Source of the DNA: CAYWWY01 sp964580185
Lineage (GTDB): Bacteria; Thermotogota; Thermotogae; MWEM01
DNA: 64,000 nt
Direction: 5' to 3'
NCBI GenBank assembly: GCA_964580185.1
Contig: CAZOJQ010000008.1
Coordinates: forward strand, 1-64,000
Shown one piece after another: positions 42,384 to 51,225 of the stretch. How positions within the stretch are numbered: position 1 is the stretch's first letter; the number at the start of each line of letters is the position of its first letter. The notes below the pieces were generated by a model. That model was not told where the DNA came from. It made no database searches and saw only the letters and a list, made by a program, of their open reading frames with translations. The position numbers were made by a program, and so were the translations under genes.

Positions 42384-42884
42384 TCAAAGAGGATCAGAGA
42401 TTATGCCACGAAGATCTTGGAAATACTGCTTCTGGAGCTGAAACATTACGCGAGACTGATCCGGGTCTTTTTCATGATCCATTCCGAGAAGATGAAGGAG
42501 GGAATGGATCAAAAGAAAAGCCATCTCTTCGTACGGTTGATGGCCTTCTTCCGTCGCTTGTCTTTCTACCTCTTGGGCTGAGAAATAAATTTCTCCCACG
42601 AGGGGTGATTCTTCTCCAACCATATCCCATTGGGTTTCTTGGTCTAGATAGTTGAAGGTCAAGACATCCGTGGTTTCTTGTTTATTTCGGTATTGGCTGT
42701 TCAAACGGCGCATTTCTTCATTATTGGTGTAAATGATGTTCAATCGAGACCCGAGCGCTGCAAATCCCTTGGGCATTACATGGTCGACAATGGCTTGTAT
42801 TTGAGGAAGAGAAAGGGGCGCTTGTTGCTCGGGGCCAATTGCCATTAGTTCTACAGTAAGGCTGGCGCTTTTGCGTTCATCCAT
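42384..42884 (-). CDS. ybeY: endoribonuclease YbeY
   Basis: 166 residues from ATG 42884, eight bases after AAGGAGG, inside the end of the pgpH-like gene. The zinc motif reads HSLLHLLGMDH near residue 125, where HGxLHLxGxDH is usual, so Gly is replaced by Ser; all three metal histidines are kept. Also present are TTDVLTFNY and LVGEIYFS. YbeY matures 16S rRNA 3' ends. Gene order phoH-pgpH-ybeY is the Firmicutes standard. Confidence 0.92.
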   Translation of the reverse strand: MDERKSASLTVELMAIGPEQQAPLSLPQIQAIVDHVMPKGFAALGSRLNIIYTNNEEMRRLNSQYRNKQETTDVLTFNYLDQETQWDMVGEESPLVGEIYFSAQEVERQATEEGHQPYEEMAFLLIHSLLHLLGMDHEKDPDQSRVMFQLQKQYFQDLRGIISDPL

Positions 42885-44310
42885 TTCCTTTTCCTCCTTT
42901 TTCCCCAATGATCAAAGCGATTTCCTCTTTCGGGTATTCGATTCGTTTGTGGGAGAATTTATGGAGGACGCGAATAAATTCCTCGATAATGATTTCAATA
43001 TCCTTCAAGGTCAAGCCTGAATCATCCAACTGTCTTTCCAGATAGATCCCGTTGATGATATCATTGACTACTTCTTTGATCTTTTGAATGTTTGGATTCT
43101 GAATGCTCCGAGCTGCGGCTTCAACAGAATCCGCAAGCATCAAAATTCCGGCTTCTTTAAACTTTGGACGGGGTCCCAAGTATCGAAACTGTTCTTCGGT
43201 TACAGACAAATCGGCGGCTTTTGCTTTGTTGTAGAAGAACTTTTGAACCCTTGTTCCGTGATGTTGAGCCGCTAAATCTTGAAAAAGGAGGGGGAGTCGG
43301 TACTTTTCGCAAAGTTCAACCCCATATCGGATGTGCTCCTGCAAAACCAAGTGACTCAGATTGGGCGCCAAATGATCATGCGGATTTTCGTCCGTTTGGT
43401 TTTCAACGAAAAAGAGCGGTTTTTTTATCTTTCCAATGTCATGAAAATATGCGCCCGTTCTTGCCAAGATGGGGTTAACCCCGATTTTCTCAGCAGCGGC
43501 TTCCGAAAGGTTTGCCAGCATAAAGCTATGGTAGTAGGTGCCTGGAGCATTCTCCAATAAGCTTTTTAAGAGGGGTTGGTTCAGGTTGCCTAGTTCCATC
43601 AGCCCAATGTTGGAATAGATTCGGCTTCCCCATTCGACATAGGGTAAGATCCCAACCACAAGAACCGAAGAGATGGGAGGCAAAATGCTTACAAGTAGCA
43701 GGTCTATCAATTGAAACCGTTCAAATCCTGCGTACATCAATAAAAGAAAGAAAGCGCCTTTCAACGCTCCAAGCAAAAAAGAATACATAGCGAGATCGAT
43801 TCTACGGTTGATATTTTGGACCACGCTAGCCGTAGCAACACCAGTGAGAAGCAAGAAAAGAATATATGGTGCACTGCTTGGGAACAGGATTCCAGCGTGA
43901 AAAGCAATAAAAATGGCGGCCGCGTGTCCGGCTCGTTTTCCAAAAAGGATCGCAACCATTGCAACCCCAAGAAAAACCGTTACGCTCAGATGACCCATCG
44001 AAAAACCCATCAAGGTGTTCAATGTGCATTGGAAAAGGAGGACGGAGTAAAAGGTAATGCGATAGCTTCTGTGCAATAAGAAAAATCGGTTTTTGACAAT
44101 TGCTGTTTCGCAAATCAGGAGTTCGATTGCGAACAGAAAAAGGAAAGTCATGAGGAAAAAAAAGATCTGCTGGTTTCCAAAGGTGAGAGTCGTTACAAGG
44201 CTTAAGAAAACTGCATTGATGAACATTTCCCAATTCATCCGTACGTACCGTTGGAAATGCCTGATTATTTGATGGGCAGAAACCAGTTTATCCTTGCGTT
44301 GAGTCTTCAT
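42877..44310 (-). CDS. 7TM-HD phosphohydrolase, PgpH/YqfF-like, lacking the extracytoplasmic domain
   Basis: 477 residues from ATG 44310 (after GAGGAG). Six to seven helices occupy residues 28-230, then the cytoplasmic HD domain with YYHSFMLANL, AYFHDIGK (290-294), QEHIRYGVE and LAAQHHGTR. PgpH hydrolyses cyclic di-AMP. Family members are about 700 residues with a 250-residue outside 7TMR-HDED domain before the helices; this one starts immediately at the helices. The coding frame upstream is filled by phoH, so the missing part is not a frameshift. Confidence 0.88.
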   Translation of the reverse strand: MKTQRKDKLVSAHQIIRHFQRYVRMNWEMFINAVFLSLVTTLTFGNQQIFFFLMTFLFLFAIELLICETAIVKNRFFLLHRSYRITFYSVLLFQCTLNTLMGFSMGHLSVTVFLGVAMVAILFGKRAGHAAAIFIAFHAGILFPSSAPYILFLLLTGVATASVVQNINRRIDLAMYSFLLGALKGAFFLLLMYAGFERFQLIDLLLVSILPPISSVLVVGILPYVEWGSRIYSNIGLMELGNLNQPLLKSLLENAPGTYYHSFMLANLSEAAAEKIGVNPILARTGAYFHDIGKIKKPLFFVENQTDENPHDHLAPNLSHLVLQEHIRYGVELCEKYRLPLLFQDLAAQHHGTRVQKFFYNKAKAADLSVTEEQFRYLGPRPKFKEAGILMLADSVEAAARSIQNPNIQKIKEVVNDIINGIYLERQLDDSGLTLKDIEIIIEEFIRVLHKFSHKRIEYPKEEIALIIGEKGGKGNG

Positions 44311-45316
44311 TTGGTTGCATCTCCTCGAATCGCTCGTATGCATCGATAATGCTTTTTACTAAAGGATGGCGAATCACATCCTGTTTTCCCAAAGAAACGA
44401 ACGATATTCCAAGGACTCCTTTTAATATCGACTGACATTCCACCAACCCAGAGGCCACTCCCTTTTGTAGGTCTACTTGGGTAATGTCTCCTGTAATGAC
44501 CACTTTTGAGTAAAATCCGATCCTTGTAAGGAACATCTTCATCTGCTGATGGGTTGTGTTCTGCGCTTCGTCTAAAATGATGAAGGAATGATTCAACGTT
44601 CTTCCGCGCATATATGCCAATGGGGCAATTTCGATAATTTGCTTTTCTTTCAGAAATTGAAATCGTTCCGGGGTAATCATATCAAAGAGGGCATCATACA
44701 AAGGCCGGAGATAGGGATCCACCTTCTCTACCAAACTACCTGGGAGAAATCCCAATCGCTCACCGGCTTCAACGGCGGGTCGTGTCAGAATAATCCTCTG
44801 AACTTTCCCCGATTTCAATGCTTCCACGGCCATAGCGACCGCAAGATACGTTTTCCCTGTACCCGCTGGACCAATAGAAAAAACCATATCATTTTCTTTC
44901 ATGGCTTCCAAATACTTGGCTTGTCCTTTGGTTTTGGGTTTGACCTTGGCCATCTTTAACAAAGCGCTCTGGGCTCCAAGGACGGGAGACTGAAAGCCAA
45001 CCTCCTCTTGGGCAATGGAATTGTTTGATTGTCTCAATTCTTTGCCCATTTGAGTGTATCGGTCAAGAAGGTATTCTGTTTCCATATCATCGGGAACATG
45101 ACCCAGTTGAACCATCCGAACAAATTCGGAAAGCATTCGAACCGCAGATTCCACTTGACCCGAATCTTCTCCCCGCACCCATATTTCATCATCAACTGCG
45201 CTGATATCCACTTGAAATCGCTCTCGGAAAGTACGGAGTTTGGCATCTTTCTGTCCGAAGAGGTATACAAGCTCAACATCATAAGGAATTGGGATCTTTT
45301 TCAAAGATAATGCCAA
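44288..45316 (-). CDS. phoH: PhoH-like ATPase (YbeZ)
   Basis: 342 residues from TTG 45316, seven bases after GGAGG; a GTG two codons earlier is only one base from that site. Walker A GPAGTGKTYLAVAMA near residue 145, RPAVEAGERLGFLPG, Walker B FIILDEAQNTT. Preceding this is a small KH-like region. PhoH/YbeZ works with YbeY in RNA processing. Its ribosome-binding site overlaps the lysA stop region. Confidence 0.93.
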   Translation of the reverse strand: MALSLKKIPIPYDVELVYLFGQKDAKLRTFRERFQVDISAVDDEIWVRGEDSGQVESAVRMLSEFVRMVQLGHVPDDMETEYLLDRYTQMGKELRQSNNSIAQEEVGFQSPVLGAQSALLKMAKVKPKTKGQAKYLEAMKENDMVFSIGPAGTGKTYLAVAMAVEALKSGKVQRIILTRPAVEAGERLGFLPGSLVEKVDPYLRPLYDALFDMITPERFQFLKEKQIIEIAPLAYMRGRTLNHSFIILDEAQNTTHQQMKMFLTRIGFYSKVVITGDITQVDLQKGVASGLVECQSILKGVLGISFVSLGKQDVIRHPLVKSIIDAYERFEEMQPNEDSTQG

Positions 45317-45318
45317 AT

Positions 45319-46545
45319 TCACACCTCCATCAATCGCAGAAGGTCTTCAATTGTCTCTCTTTTCCGGATGCATGTAACTTTAGGGCCATCCACCAATACT
45401 TCAGCGGGACGAAGGGAGGCATTGTAATTCGATGCCATTGAGAACCCATACGCGCCCGCATCCAGAATGGCGATCAGTTCACCGGATTCCACCTTGGCCA
45501 AATCACGATCCCAAGCGAGTATGTCACCTGATTCACACAATCCCCCCACCACATCGCACACGGTTTTCTCTCTCTGGTCGGAATGAGAGATCAAGGGGAT
45601 GATTTGGTGATAGGATTGATATAGGGCGGGACGAATCAGATGGGCCATGTGGGTATCGCATACCAAGAAACTCCGACTGTGCCCTTTCTTATGATAAATG
45701 CATTTGCTAACCAGTATTCCTGCATTTGCGATCAAAAACCGCCCCAATTCCAGAAGAACGGGTGGTTCAAATCTGCTTAATCTGGGAAGGATATGTTTTT
45801 GATACTCCTTGATCGAAAATGCTGTTCCATCATGCAGATAATCAATTCCCCAGCCTCCACCCATGTTCAAGCGTTGGATGGTAGGGTAAGATTGCGCGAA
45901 AGCGCTTAGCTTGTCTATCGCTTCGACAAATGGGGAAACCTCCTGAAGATTGGAACCAATATGAGCATGAATGCCGACAATGCCCAAGCGATCATGAGCG
46001 AGAAGCTCTTTGGCTTGTTCCAAAGGGATACCGAATTTGCTTTTTTTTAGGCCGGTAGAAACATAGGGATGGACCAACGGGTCAACATCTGGATTTACCC
46101 TGAGAAAAAACAAAGGCCGGATGGATGGTTGGATCACGTCAACCAAATCTACCACTTGCCGATACACTTCCTGAGAATCGATATTGATGGAGTGGACTCC
46201 TTCTCTAAGGAAAAAAGTTATGTCTGAAGGGGAAATCGCATTGCCGTTGATAACAATCTGATCGGGGGAAGCTCCGGCGCGCCGAGCGAGAAGATACTCG
46301 TAGCGTCCCACAACATCGAGCGAACAACCCTCCTGAACCATCAAATGCATCAGGTGGATGTTGTCGTTGGCTTTGCATGCAAATCCGATTTGCGTCGGTA
46401 TGTCTCCAAATACTCGTCGTACTTTCTGGATGTTTTCCAGGATTGCGCGTTTGCTGTATATGTACGTTGGAGTGCCATATTCATTTGTTATGTCATTCGC
46501 GCGCGCGTCTTCTATATACCATGTTTGATTCCGCATGTGAATCAT
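45319..46545 (-). CDS. lysA: diaminopimelate decarboxylase
   Basis: 408 residues from ATG 46545, five bases after AGGTGG. Fold-III PLP barrel: PLP lysine in GFACKANDN near residue 58, HIGSNLQE, GGGWGIDYL, and CESGDILAW with the inter-subunit Cys near residue 340. Makes lysine from meso-DAP, so the cell probably has DAP available for peptidoglycan. It ends next to phoH; no lysine riboswitch is seen. Confidence 0.93.
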   Translation of the reverse strand: MIHMRNQTWYIEDARANDITNEYGTPTYIYSKRAILENIQKVRRVFGDIPTQIGFACKANDNIHLMHLMVQEGCSLDVVGRYEYLLARRAGASPDQIVINGNAISPSDITFFLREGVHSINIDSQEVYRQVVDLVDVIQPSIRPLFFLRVNPDVDPLVHPYVSTGLKKSKFGIPLEQAKELLAHDRLGIVGIHAHIGSNLQEVSPFVEAIDKLSAFAQSYPTIQRLNMGGGWGIDYLHDGTAFSIKEYQKHILPRLSRFEPPVLLELGRFLIANAGILVSKCIYHKKGHSRSFLVCDTHMAHLIRPALYQSYHQIIPLISHSDQREKTVCDVVGGLCESGDILAWDRDLAKVESGELIAILDAGAYGFSMASNYNASLRPAEVLVDGPKVTCIRKRETIEDLLRLMEV

Positions 46546-46559
46546 ATGAACCACCTGTT

Positions 46560-47099
46560 CTATGGGAATTGGATGATCATTTCCTGGATCCCGAAAGGAA
46601 GGTGCTCCACTTGAACTCCTGACTGGATGAGGAAATCGATCGCATATCCTTTTCGATATGCTTCATAATAGACTACTCGTTTGATACCCGATGCAATAAT
46701 AAGTTTGGCGCAGTCGATGCAGGGGCTCAGGGTTACATATAGAGTGGCTTGATCCAATGGAATTCCAATCCGGCTCGCATAGGCGATCGCATTTTGTTCG
46801 GCATGGATGGTACGAATACACCCCCCCCGTTGCGTATCGATGATGCAACCTTCCTGATCACATTGAGCCATACCGGAAGGTGCGCCATTATACCCGATCG
46901 AAACAATCCGGGTGTCCTTGCAGATAACCGCTCCGATTTGTCCGCGCAAACATGTGCTGCGCTTTCCTACGATCCGTGCAATTGTCATATACATTTGATC
47001 GAATGAGGGGCGGGATAATTGGGTTTTCCGGGGTTCTTCCCCCTGGGAAAGAATCAACTCGGGATGTTGTTCAATGAGTTTGCGATATTGATCCGTCAT
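46560..47099 (-). CDS. dCMP deaminase family protein (ComEB-like)
   Basis: 179 residues from ATG 47099, which overlaps the hydantoinase-like stop. The zinc motif is TIHAEQNAIAYA and SPCIDCAKLIIASG, with an upstream GQIGAVICKD and a CxxxxC pair (AQCDQEGC) typical of dCMP deaminases and ComEB. Converts dCMP to dUMP for thymidylate synthesis. About 60 residues precede the catalytic domain, a little longer than usual. Confidence 0.9.
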   Translation of the reverse strand: MTDQYRKLIEQHPELILSQGEEPRKTQLSRPSFDQMYMTIARIVGKRSTCLRGQIGAVICKDTRIVSIGYNGAPSGMAQCDQEGCIIDTQRGGCIRTIHAEQNAIAYASRIGIPLDQATLYVTLSPCIDCAKLIIASGIKRVVYYEAYRKGYAIDFLIQSGVQVEHLPFGIQEMIIQFP

Positions 47100-48466
47100 G
47101 ATCCATCCTCGACCCACTGCTCATTTTTTACCAAAAATCGACCGTCGACCATTGTGCTGACCACTTTCCCCTCCAACGGAAATCCTTCATATGGCGAGTA
47201 ATCGGTATTCATGTGTAGTTCCTTTGAGTGGATGGTCCACTTCTTCCCAGGATCAAAAAAGGTCAGGTTGGCTGGGGCACCAGGTGTGATCTTCCCTCTA
47301 AGGGGGTATTGACCAAAAATTTTCGCCGTTTGGGAAGAAAAGATTTTGGAACACCGATCCAGCGTTTCGTCTTTCAGTATGGGTTTGAGGCGAGAAAAAA
47401 CAAGAGAGAAGCTTAATTCTACGCCCGCAATCCCATAAACCATTTTGGTAAGATCAGAAGCTCCCTTTTCTTTTTCTACGGAAAGGAAGGGACAGTGATC
47501 CGTTCCAACTGTGTGGATTCGCTTTTCTGCGAGATGCTTCAACAAGAGATCCTGATCCTCCACCGCTCGCAAGGGTGGGCACATTGCGAACAAGAACCCG
47601 CTTTCGGTCTGGTACGCGTCTTGATCCAACAAGAGGTATTGGGGACACGTTTCGATAAAAATCCTCCTACCGAGCAAATGTCCGTATTTTCGATGCAGTT
47701 CTTCAACGGTCGCTCCGCTGGAAATATGAACGAAATACACGCTCGCTTCGGTTTTTTCTACCAAATGGGCGATCTTCATGACCTCGACTGATTCAGAAAT
47801 CACGGGGCGGAGATAAGGAAGCTTTGAAACGGGAATGGGTTCGCCTTCTAGTGTCTTCCTTTGATGAGAAATCAAGTCATCGTTTTCCGCATGGATCAAT
47901 ACCAGTCGATTCTTTCTGGCTGCTGCTCGCAGGAGCTCGTGCAAGTAACCGGTTCCGGTCATCCGACCCGAATCTTTATATGTCGTGAAGATTTTGATCC
48001 CTTTGATTCCCTCCTGAATGGCGATTTCTACCAAACGCTCTGGAGATATCTTTGGTTCGGCAACAGCTAGATGAAGAACAACTGGCAGTACCGAATCAAT
48101 TGTTTCCTTTCTTCGGCGTTGCAGAAAGAAGAAGAGCTGGTCTTCTCCTTCCGTAACCACATCGGAAAAATCCATCAACAGGGTGATGCCTCCAAACGCA
48201 GCAGCACGGCTGCCGGAAGCAAAGGTATCCGCGGAGATATGCGAACCTACATCGAGTTGCATGTGAACATGAGGATCGATAAGCCCAGGGAGGATTGTTT
48301 GTCCCTGGGCGTCGTACTTCCAGCCGGAATCCTGTTTGATCAATCCAGATCGCTGGATTGATGTGATAGAATTACCGGTGATTTGCATGTCAACCAAGAA
48401 AGTCCGAGCCCCAATCCATATGGCTCCATTTCGGATGACTCCAGAGTGGGGAGCCTTTTCGGTCAA
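47096..48466 (-). CDS. dihydropyrimidinase/hydantoinase-like cyclic amidohydrolase
   Basis: 456 residues, TTG start overlapping the carbamoyltransferase stop. All binuclear metal ligands of the family are visible: DPHVHM (about 65-70), carbamylated Lys in GIKIFTTY, LIHAEND, VHISSGAT and the catalytic Asp in GTDHCPF. Family enzymes open dihydropyrimidine or hydantoin rings to N-carbamoyl compounds. The adjacency to a carbamoyltransferase recalls the ygeW/hyuA purine-degradation cluster. Dihydroorotase is unlikely: the length and ICPQ-like ETCPQYLLL region fit hydantoinases better. Confidence 0.88.
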   Translation of the reverse strand: MTEKAPHSGVIRNGAIWIGARTFLVDMQITGNSITSIQRSGLIKQDSGWKYDAQGQTILPGLIDPHVHMQLDVGSHISADTFASGSRAAAFGGITLLMDFSDVVTEGEDQLFFFLQRRRKETIDSVLPVVLHLAVAEPKISPERLVEIAIQEGIKGIKIFTTYKDSGRMTGTGYLHELLRAAARKNRLVLIHAENDDLISHQRKTLEGEPIPVSKLPYLRPVISESVEVMKIAHLVEKTEASVYFVHISSGATVEELHRKYGHLLGRRIFIETCPQYLLLDQDAYQTESGFLFAMCPPLRAVEDQDLLLKHLAEKRIHTVGTDHCPFLSVEKEKGASDLTKMVYGIAGVELSFSLVFSRLKPILKDETLDRCSKIFSSQTAKIFGQYPLRGKITPGAPANLTFFDPGKKWTIHSKELHMNTDYSPYEGFPLEGKVVSTMVDGRFLVKNEQWVEDGS

Positions 48467-49452
48467 GGACGCCCGCCCATTGTTAAAGCCATTATGGCTT
48501 TTGCAGTGTGGAGACGGTTTTCGGCTTCATCATACACGACAGACCATTTTCCATCGATGATTTCGTCGGTGACTTCTTTATTCCGATCCGCAGGCAGAGC
48601 ATGCATATAAATGGCTCGGCTGCGAGCCAAATCTATCTTTTTTCGATCGCAAATCCAGTCCTTGTACTCTGCTTGTTTTGCCCGGATCTCCTGTTCGTTC
48701 GAGCCAACATAGAAGCCGCCCCAGTTTTTCGCAATGATGACATCGGCGTCATGGAAGGCTTCTTCCATCTCATGGACCACTTCGAGCTTCGTCCCGGTAC
48801 AGCGCGCATTCTCATGGGCCTGTTCCATGATTTCAGGCATTAAATCGAACCCTTTGGGATATGCAAGGGTGACGTTCATCCCAAATCGCGGAAACATGAG
48901 AACTTGAGACTGAGGAACAGAAAGGGGTTTAAGGTGAGATTCTGCGTATGCCCAGGATACAACTACCTTCAGGCCTCGGGGCTCCTTACCAAACTGTTCT
49001 TGAATGGTCATCATATCAGCCATGACTTGGAATGGATGGTATACATCATCTTGAAGATTGAGCACAGGCACTTTCGACCATTCTGCCACTCCTCTGAGAT
49101 AGGAATTCCCAAAGCCATGTTTGCAGTGTCGGATCGATATGCCATGACCCATACGGCTCAAAACCATGGCGGTGTCCTTGGGGGTCTCTCCATGAGAAAT
49201 CTGCATATGCAAAGGAGCCAAAAAATGGGCATGACCGCCTAGTTGGGTCATACCGGCTTCCATGGAGTTTCGGGTCCGCGTGGATTCGTCAAAGAAGATC
49301 ATGAAGAGCGTCTTGTCGGATAGATAACGGGTTGATTCATTTAAGGCAAATTTCTTTTTCATATCGAATGAAAGGTCCAGCATCATAGACAGTTCTTCGA
49401 CCGAGTAATCCTGGGTTGTGATAAAGTGCCGATTGCGAAATTCAATTGCCAT
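48463..49452 (-). CDS. knotted-type carbamoyltransferase (YgeW/acetylornithine carbamoyltransferase-like)
   Basis: 329 residues from ATG 49452 after GGGGG; the frame upstream lacks a ribosome-binding site. Carbamoyl-phosphate motif STRTR (about residue 58), HPFQVMAD, and the C-terminal MHALPADRNKEV and DEAENRLHTAKAIM match the knotted branch that includes N-acetylornithine carbamoyltransferase and YgeW more than ordinary ornithine carbamoyltransferase (which has HCLP). Substrate not settled; no argF or arginine genes adjoin it. Confidence 0.82.
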   Translation of the reverse strand: MAIEFRNRHFITTQDYSVEELSMMLDLSFDMKKKFALNESTRYLSDKTLFMIFFDESTRTRNSMEAGMTQLGGHAHFLAPLHMQISHGETPKDTAMVLSRMGHGISIRHCKHGFGNSYLRGVAEWSKVPVLNLQDDVYHPFQVMADMMTIQEQFGKEPRGLKVVVSWAYAESHLKPLSVPQSQVLMFPRFGMNVTLAYPKGFDLMPEIMEQAHENARCTGTKLEVVHEMEEAFHDADVIIAKNWGGFYVGSNEQEIRAKQAEYKDWICDRKKIDLARSRAIYMHALPADRNKEVTDEIIDGKWSVVYDEAENRLHTAKAIMALTMGGRP

Positions 49453-49498
49453 AGGTTTTCCCCCTTTGCTGGTATTGATAAAGGACTGACACAAATGG

Positions 49499-49507
49499 AT
49501 TATAGCA
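49499..49507 (-). promoter_or_regulatory. extended -10 promoter of the carbamoyltransferase operon, overlapping an upstream stop codon
   Basis: Minus-strand TGC-TATAAT at 49507-49499. The stop codon of the preceding GNAT-like gene (49502-49500) lies inside it. The carbamoyltransferase ATG is 47 bases downstream. Confidence 0.6.
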
Positions 49508-50777
49508 TATTTGCCATGGGATTCGATCGGGGTTCTTTAAGATCTTTTCCATAGACAACATACTTCCGAGAGGCTTTAAGACCCAAATACCGGATATTCA
49601 TCATCATGGAAGCGTTTTTCTCTTCAATCGTCGCGAATTCCACGGAATGGAAGCCCATTCGGGTGAGGTTTTGATGGAGTTTTACGATCATCAATCCGGA
49701 AATGCCTCGCTGGAAGTGTTCTTTGCTAATGTAAAAAATCATTCCCCGGGCGTTTTTCATCCGGTTCTTTTCTTTCAGGAATCGGACCCATCCAAAAGGA
49801 AGGAGTTTCCCGTGAATGCGTTGGATGAGCGGATTGAAATTCGGGATGCATACCGCTAATCCCACTTTTTTCCCTCGATATACGCAAAAAACGACCAAAG
49901 AGGGATCCAACATCTTCTTGAACTCCTTAACGATTTCAATGCAGTCTTTGCGCGTGAACTGGCGGATGTCTTCCTGCAAATCCTGATTGGCTTCATTCAA
50001 CAGGAGCATCAGGTCTTCAGCTACTTCGGGTATGTTCGAGAAATCGGGAGATTCCATGGAATACCCAAAATGATCCGCAGCGACAGGAAACAGGCGTTGG
50101 ATCTTCTCATGCGTGCTCATTTTTTGGATCTGCTCTGTTTCGAAAGACCCATAGTGTTCCAGAACACGCTCTATGTATTGTTCATGGCCAGGTGAGATCG
50201 GTTTCTGCAAATCGTATTCAAAGGCGAAGTAGTTGAACATTGGCTGGTATCCTTCCATCAAAAGAGGGTAGTAGGGAGGATTCCAGGCCAAAAAGAGAGG
50301 CGGTATTCGATCAAATCCTTCAACGAGCATTCCACGGAAATCGTCGCCGTTGGTAAATGAAATGGGACCTTTGATCATATCCATTCCTTGCTGAATGGCC
50401 CAATCTTCAGCAGCGGTAAGCAGCTTCCGCGCAACAGCCCGGTCATCGATGCAGTCGAAAAAGAAAAAATGGGCATGTCGTTGTCCTTTTTGCTGATTCA
50501 TCTGGTTGTCAATCCCAACGCAGACCCGACCCACACATCGGTTGTCTCTCAGAGCGAGGAAGAACTGATGAGGTCCTCCTTTTAGGACCGGGGTGTCTCC
50601 TTTTTGGATCGCCTTTGTTTCCGTGCTCCGAAGCATGGGGACCCAATAGGGTTGGGTCCTATGGAGATGGCGTGGGAAATCCCGAAATCTCCGCTTGTCT
50701 TTTTTTGTTTGGACTAGATGGATTATTGGTTCGGTATCGTTGGGCAATGAAGGGGTATGAGGGGACAGGTTATTCAT
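49500..50777 (-). CDS. GNAT-fold protein of the YghO-like type
   Basis: 425 residues from ATG 50777, in the fabZ stop (ATGA). The protein reads as a GNAT duplication: an N-terminal half with FFLALRDNRCVGRVCVGIDNQMNQ and GPISFTNGDDFRGML, and a C-terminal half with VVFCVYRGKKVGLAVCIPNFN and SVEFATIEEKNASMMMNIRYLGL. This pattern is shared by uncharacterised YghO-like proteins. Position behind fabF-fabZ suggests an acyl-ACP or acyl-CoA linked step, but no assay-based role is known to me. Confidence 0.72.
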   Translation of the reverse strand: MNNLSPHTPSLPNDTEPIIHLVQTKKDKRRFRDFPRHLHRTQPYWVPMLRSTETKAIQKGDTPVLKGGPHQFFLALRDNRCVGRVCVGIDNQMNQQKGQRHAHFFFFDCIDDRAVARKLLTAAEDWAIQQGMDMIKGPISFTNGDDFRGMLVEGFDRIPPLFLAWNPPYYPLLMEGYQPMFNYFAFEYDLQKPISPGHEQYIERVLEHYGSFETEQIQKMSTHEKIQRLFPVAADHFGYSMESPDFSNIPEVAEDLMLLLNEANQDLQEDIRQFTRKDCIEIVKEFKKMLDPSLVVFCVYRGKKVGLAVCIPNFNPLIQRIHGKLLPFGWVRFLKEKNRMKNARGMIFYISKEHFQRGISGLMIVKLHQNLTRMGFHSVEFATIEEKNASMMMNIRYLGLKASRKYVVYGKDLKEPRSNPMANML

Positions 50778-51220
50778 ACGGTTCCGTTTTCTTGAATGGC
50801 TGGGAGGCATCCCACCATAATCTTCGCTTTTGTACATACAACCGCATTGACAATCACCTTGCCTTTCAACTTGAACACATCGCCCAATCTTTGAGTCAGA
50901 CTTACTTCGTAGATCATTTGATCACCCGGGTGAATTGCCTTCAAGAAAACGGATTCTTCAATTTTCATGAAAAGGGGGATTTGCGAAGAAGAATCGGGGA
51001 TATACTGGCGGAGTAAAAACCCTGCGGATTGCGCGATCCCTTCAACTTGCATAATGCCGGGATATATCGGGTGTGAAGGAAAATGTCCCTGGAAAAACGG
51101 TTCGTTGATCGTGACGTTTTTGATTGCTCGGATAAATGCATCGGTGCATTCAATGATCCGATCCACAAGAAGCATGGGGTATTTATGAGGAGCGATCTGA
51201 AGGATTTCTTTGCTTTCCAT
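50774..51220 (-). CDS. fabZ: 3-hydroxyacyl-[acyl-carrier-protein] dehydratase FabZ
   Basis: 148 residues from ATG 51220 after GAAGGA; the frame upstream overlaps fabF. Hot-dog fold with the catalytic histidine in GHFPSHPIYPGIMQVEGIAQ and the glutamate 14 residues further on. APHKYPMLLVDRI is the conserved N-terminal helix start. Dehydrates hydroxyacyl-ACP in fatty acid elongation. It follows fabF by five bases. Confidence 0.93.
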   Translation of the reverse strand: MESKEILQIAPHKYPMLLVDRIIECTDAFIRAIKNVTINEPFFQGHFPSHPIYPGIMQVEGIAQSAGFLLRQYIPDSSSQIPLFMKIEESVFLKAIHPGDQMIYEVSLTQRLGDVFKLKGKVIVNAVVCTKAKIMVGCLPAIQENGTV

Positions 51221-51225
51221 TCCGT

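Noticed and set aside
47096..48466. Dihydroorotase (pyrC)
   Set aside because: The length, the metal-binding pattern and the neighbouring knotted carbamoyltransferase fit hydantoinases better, and no pyr genes are near.
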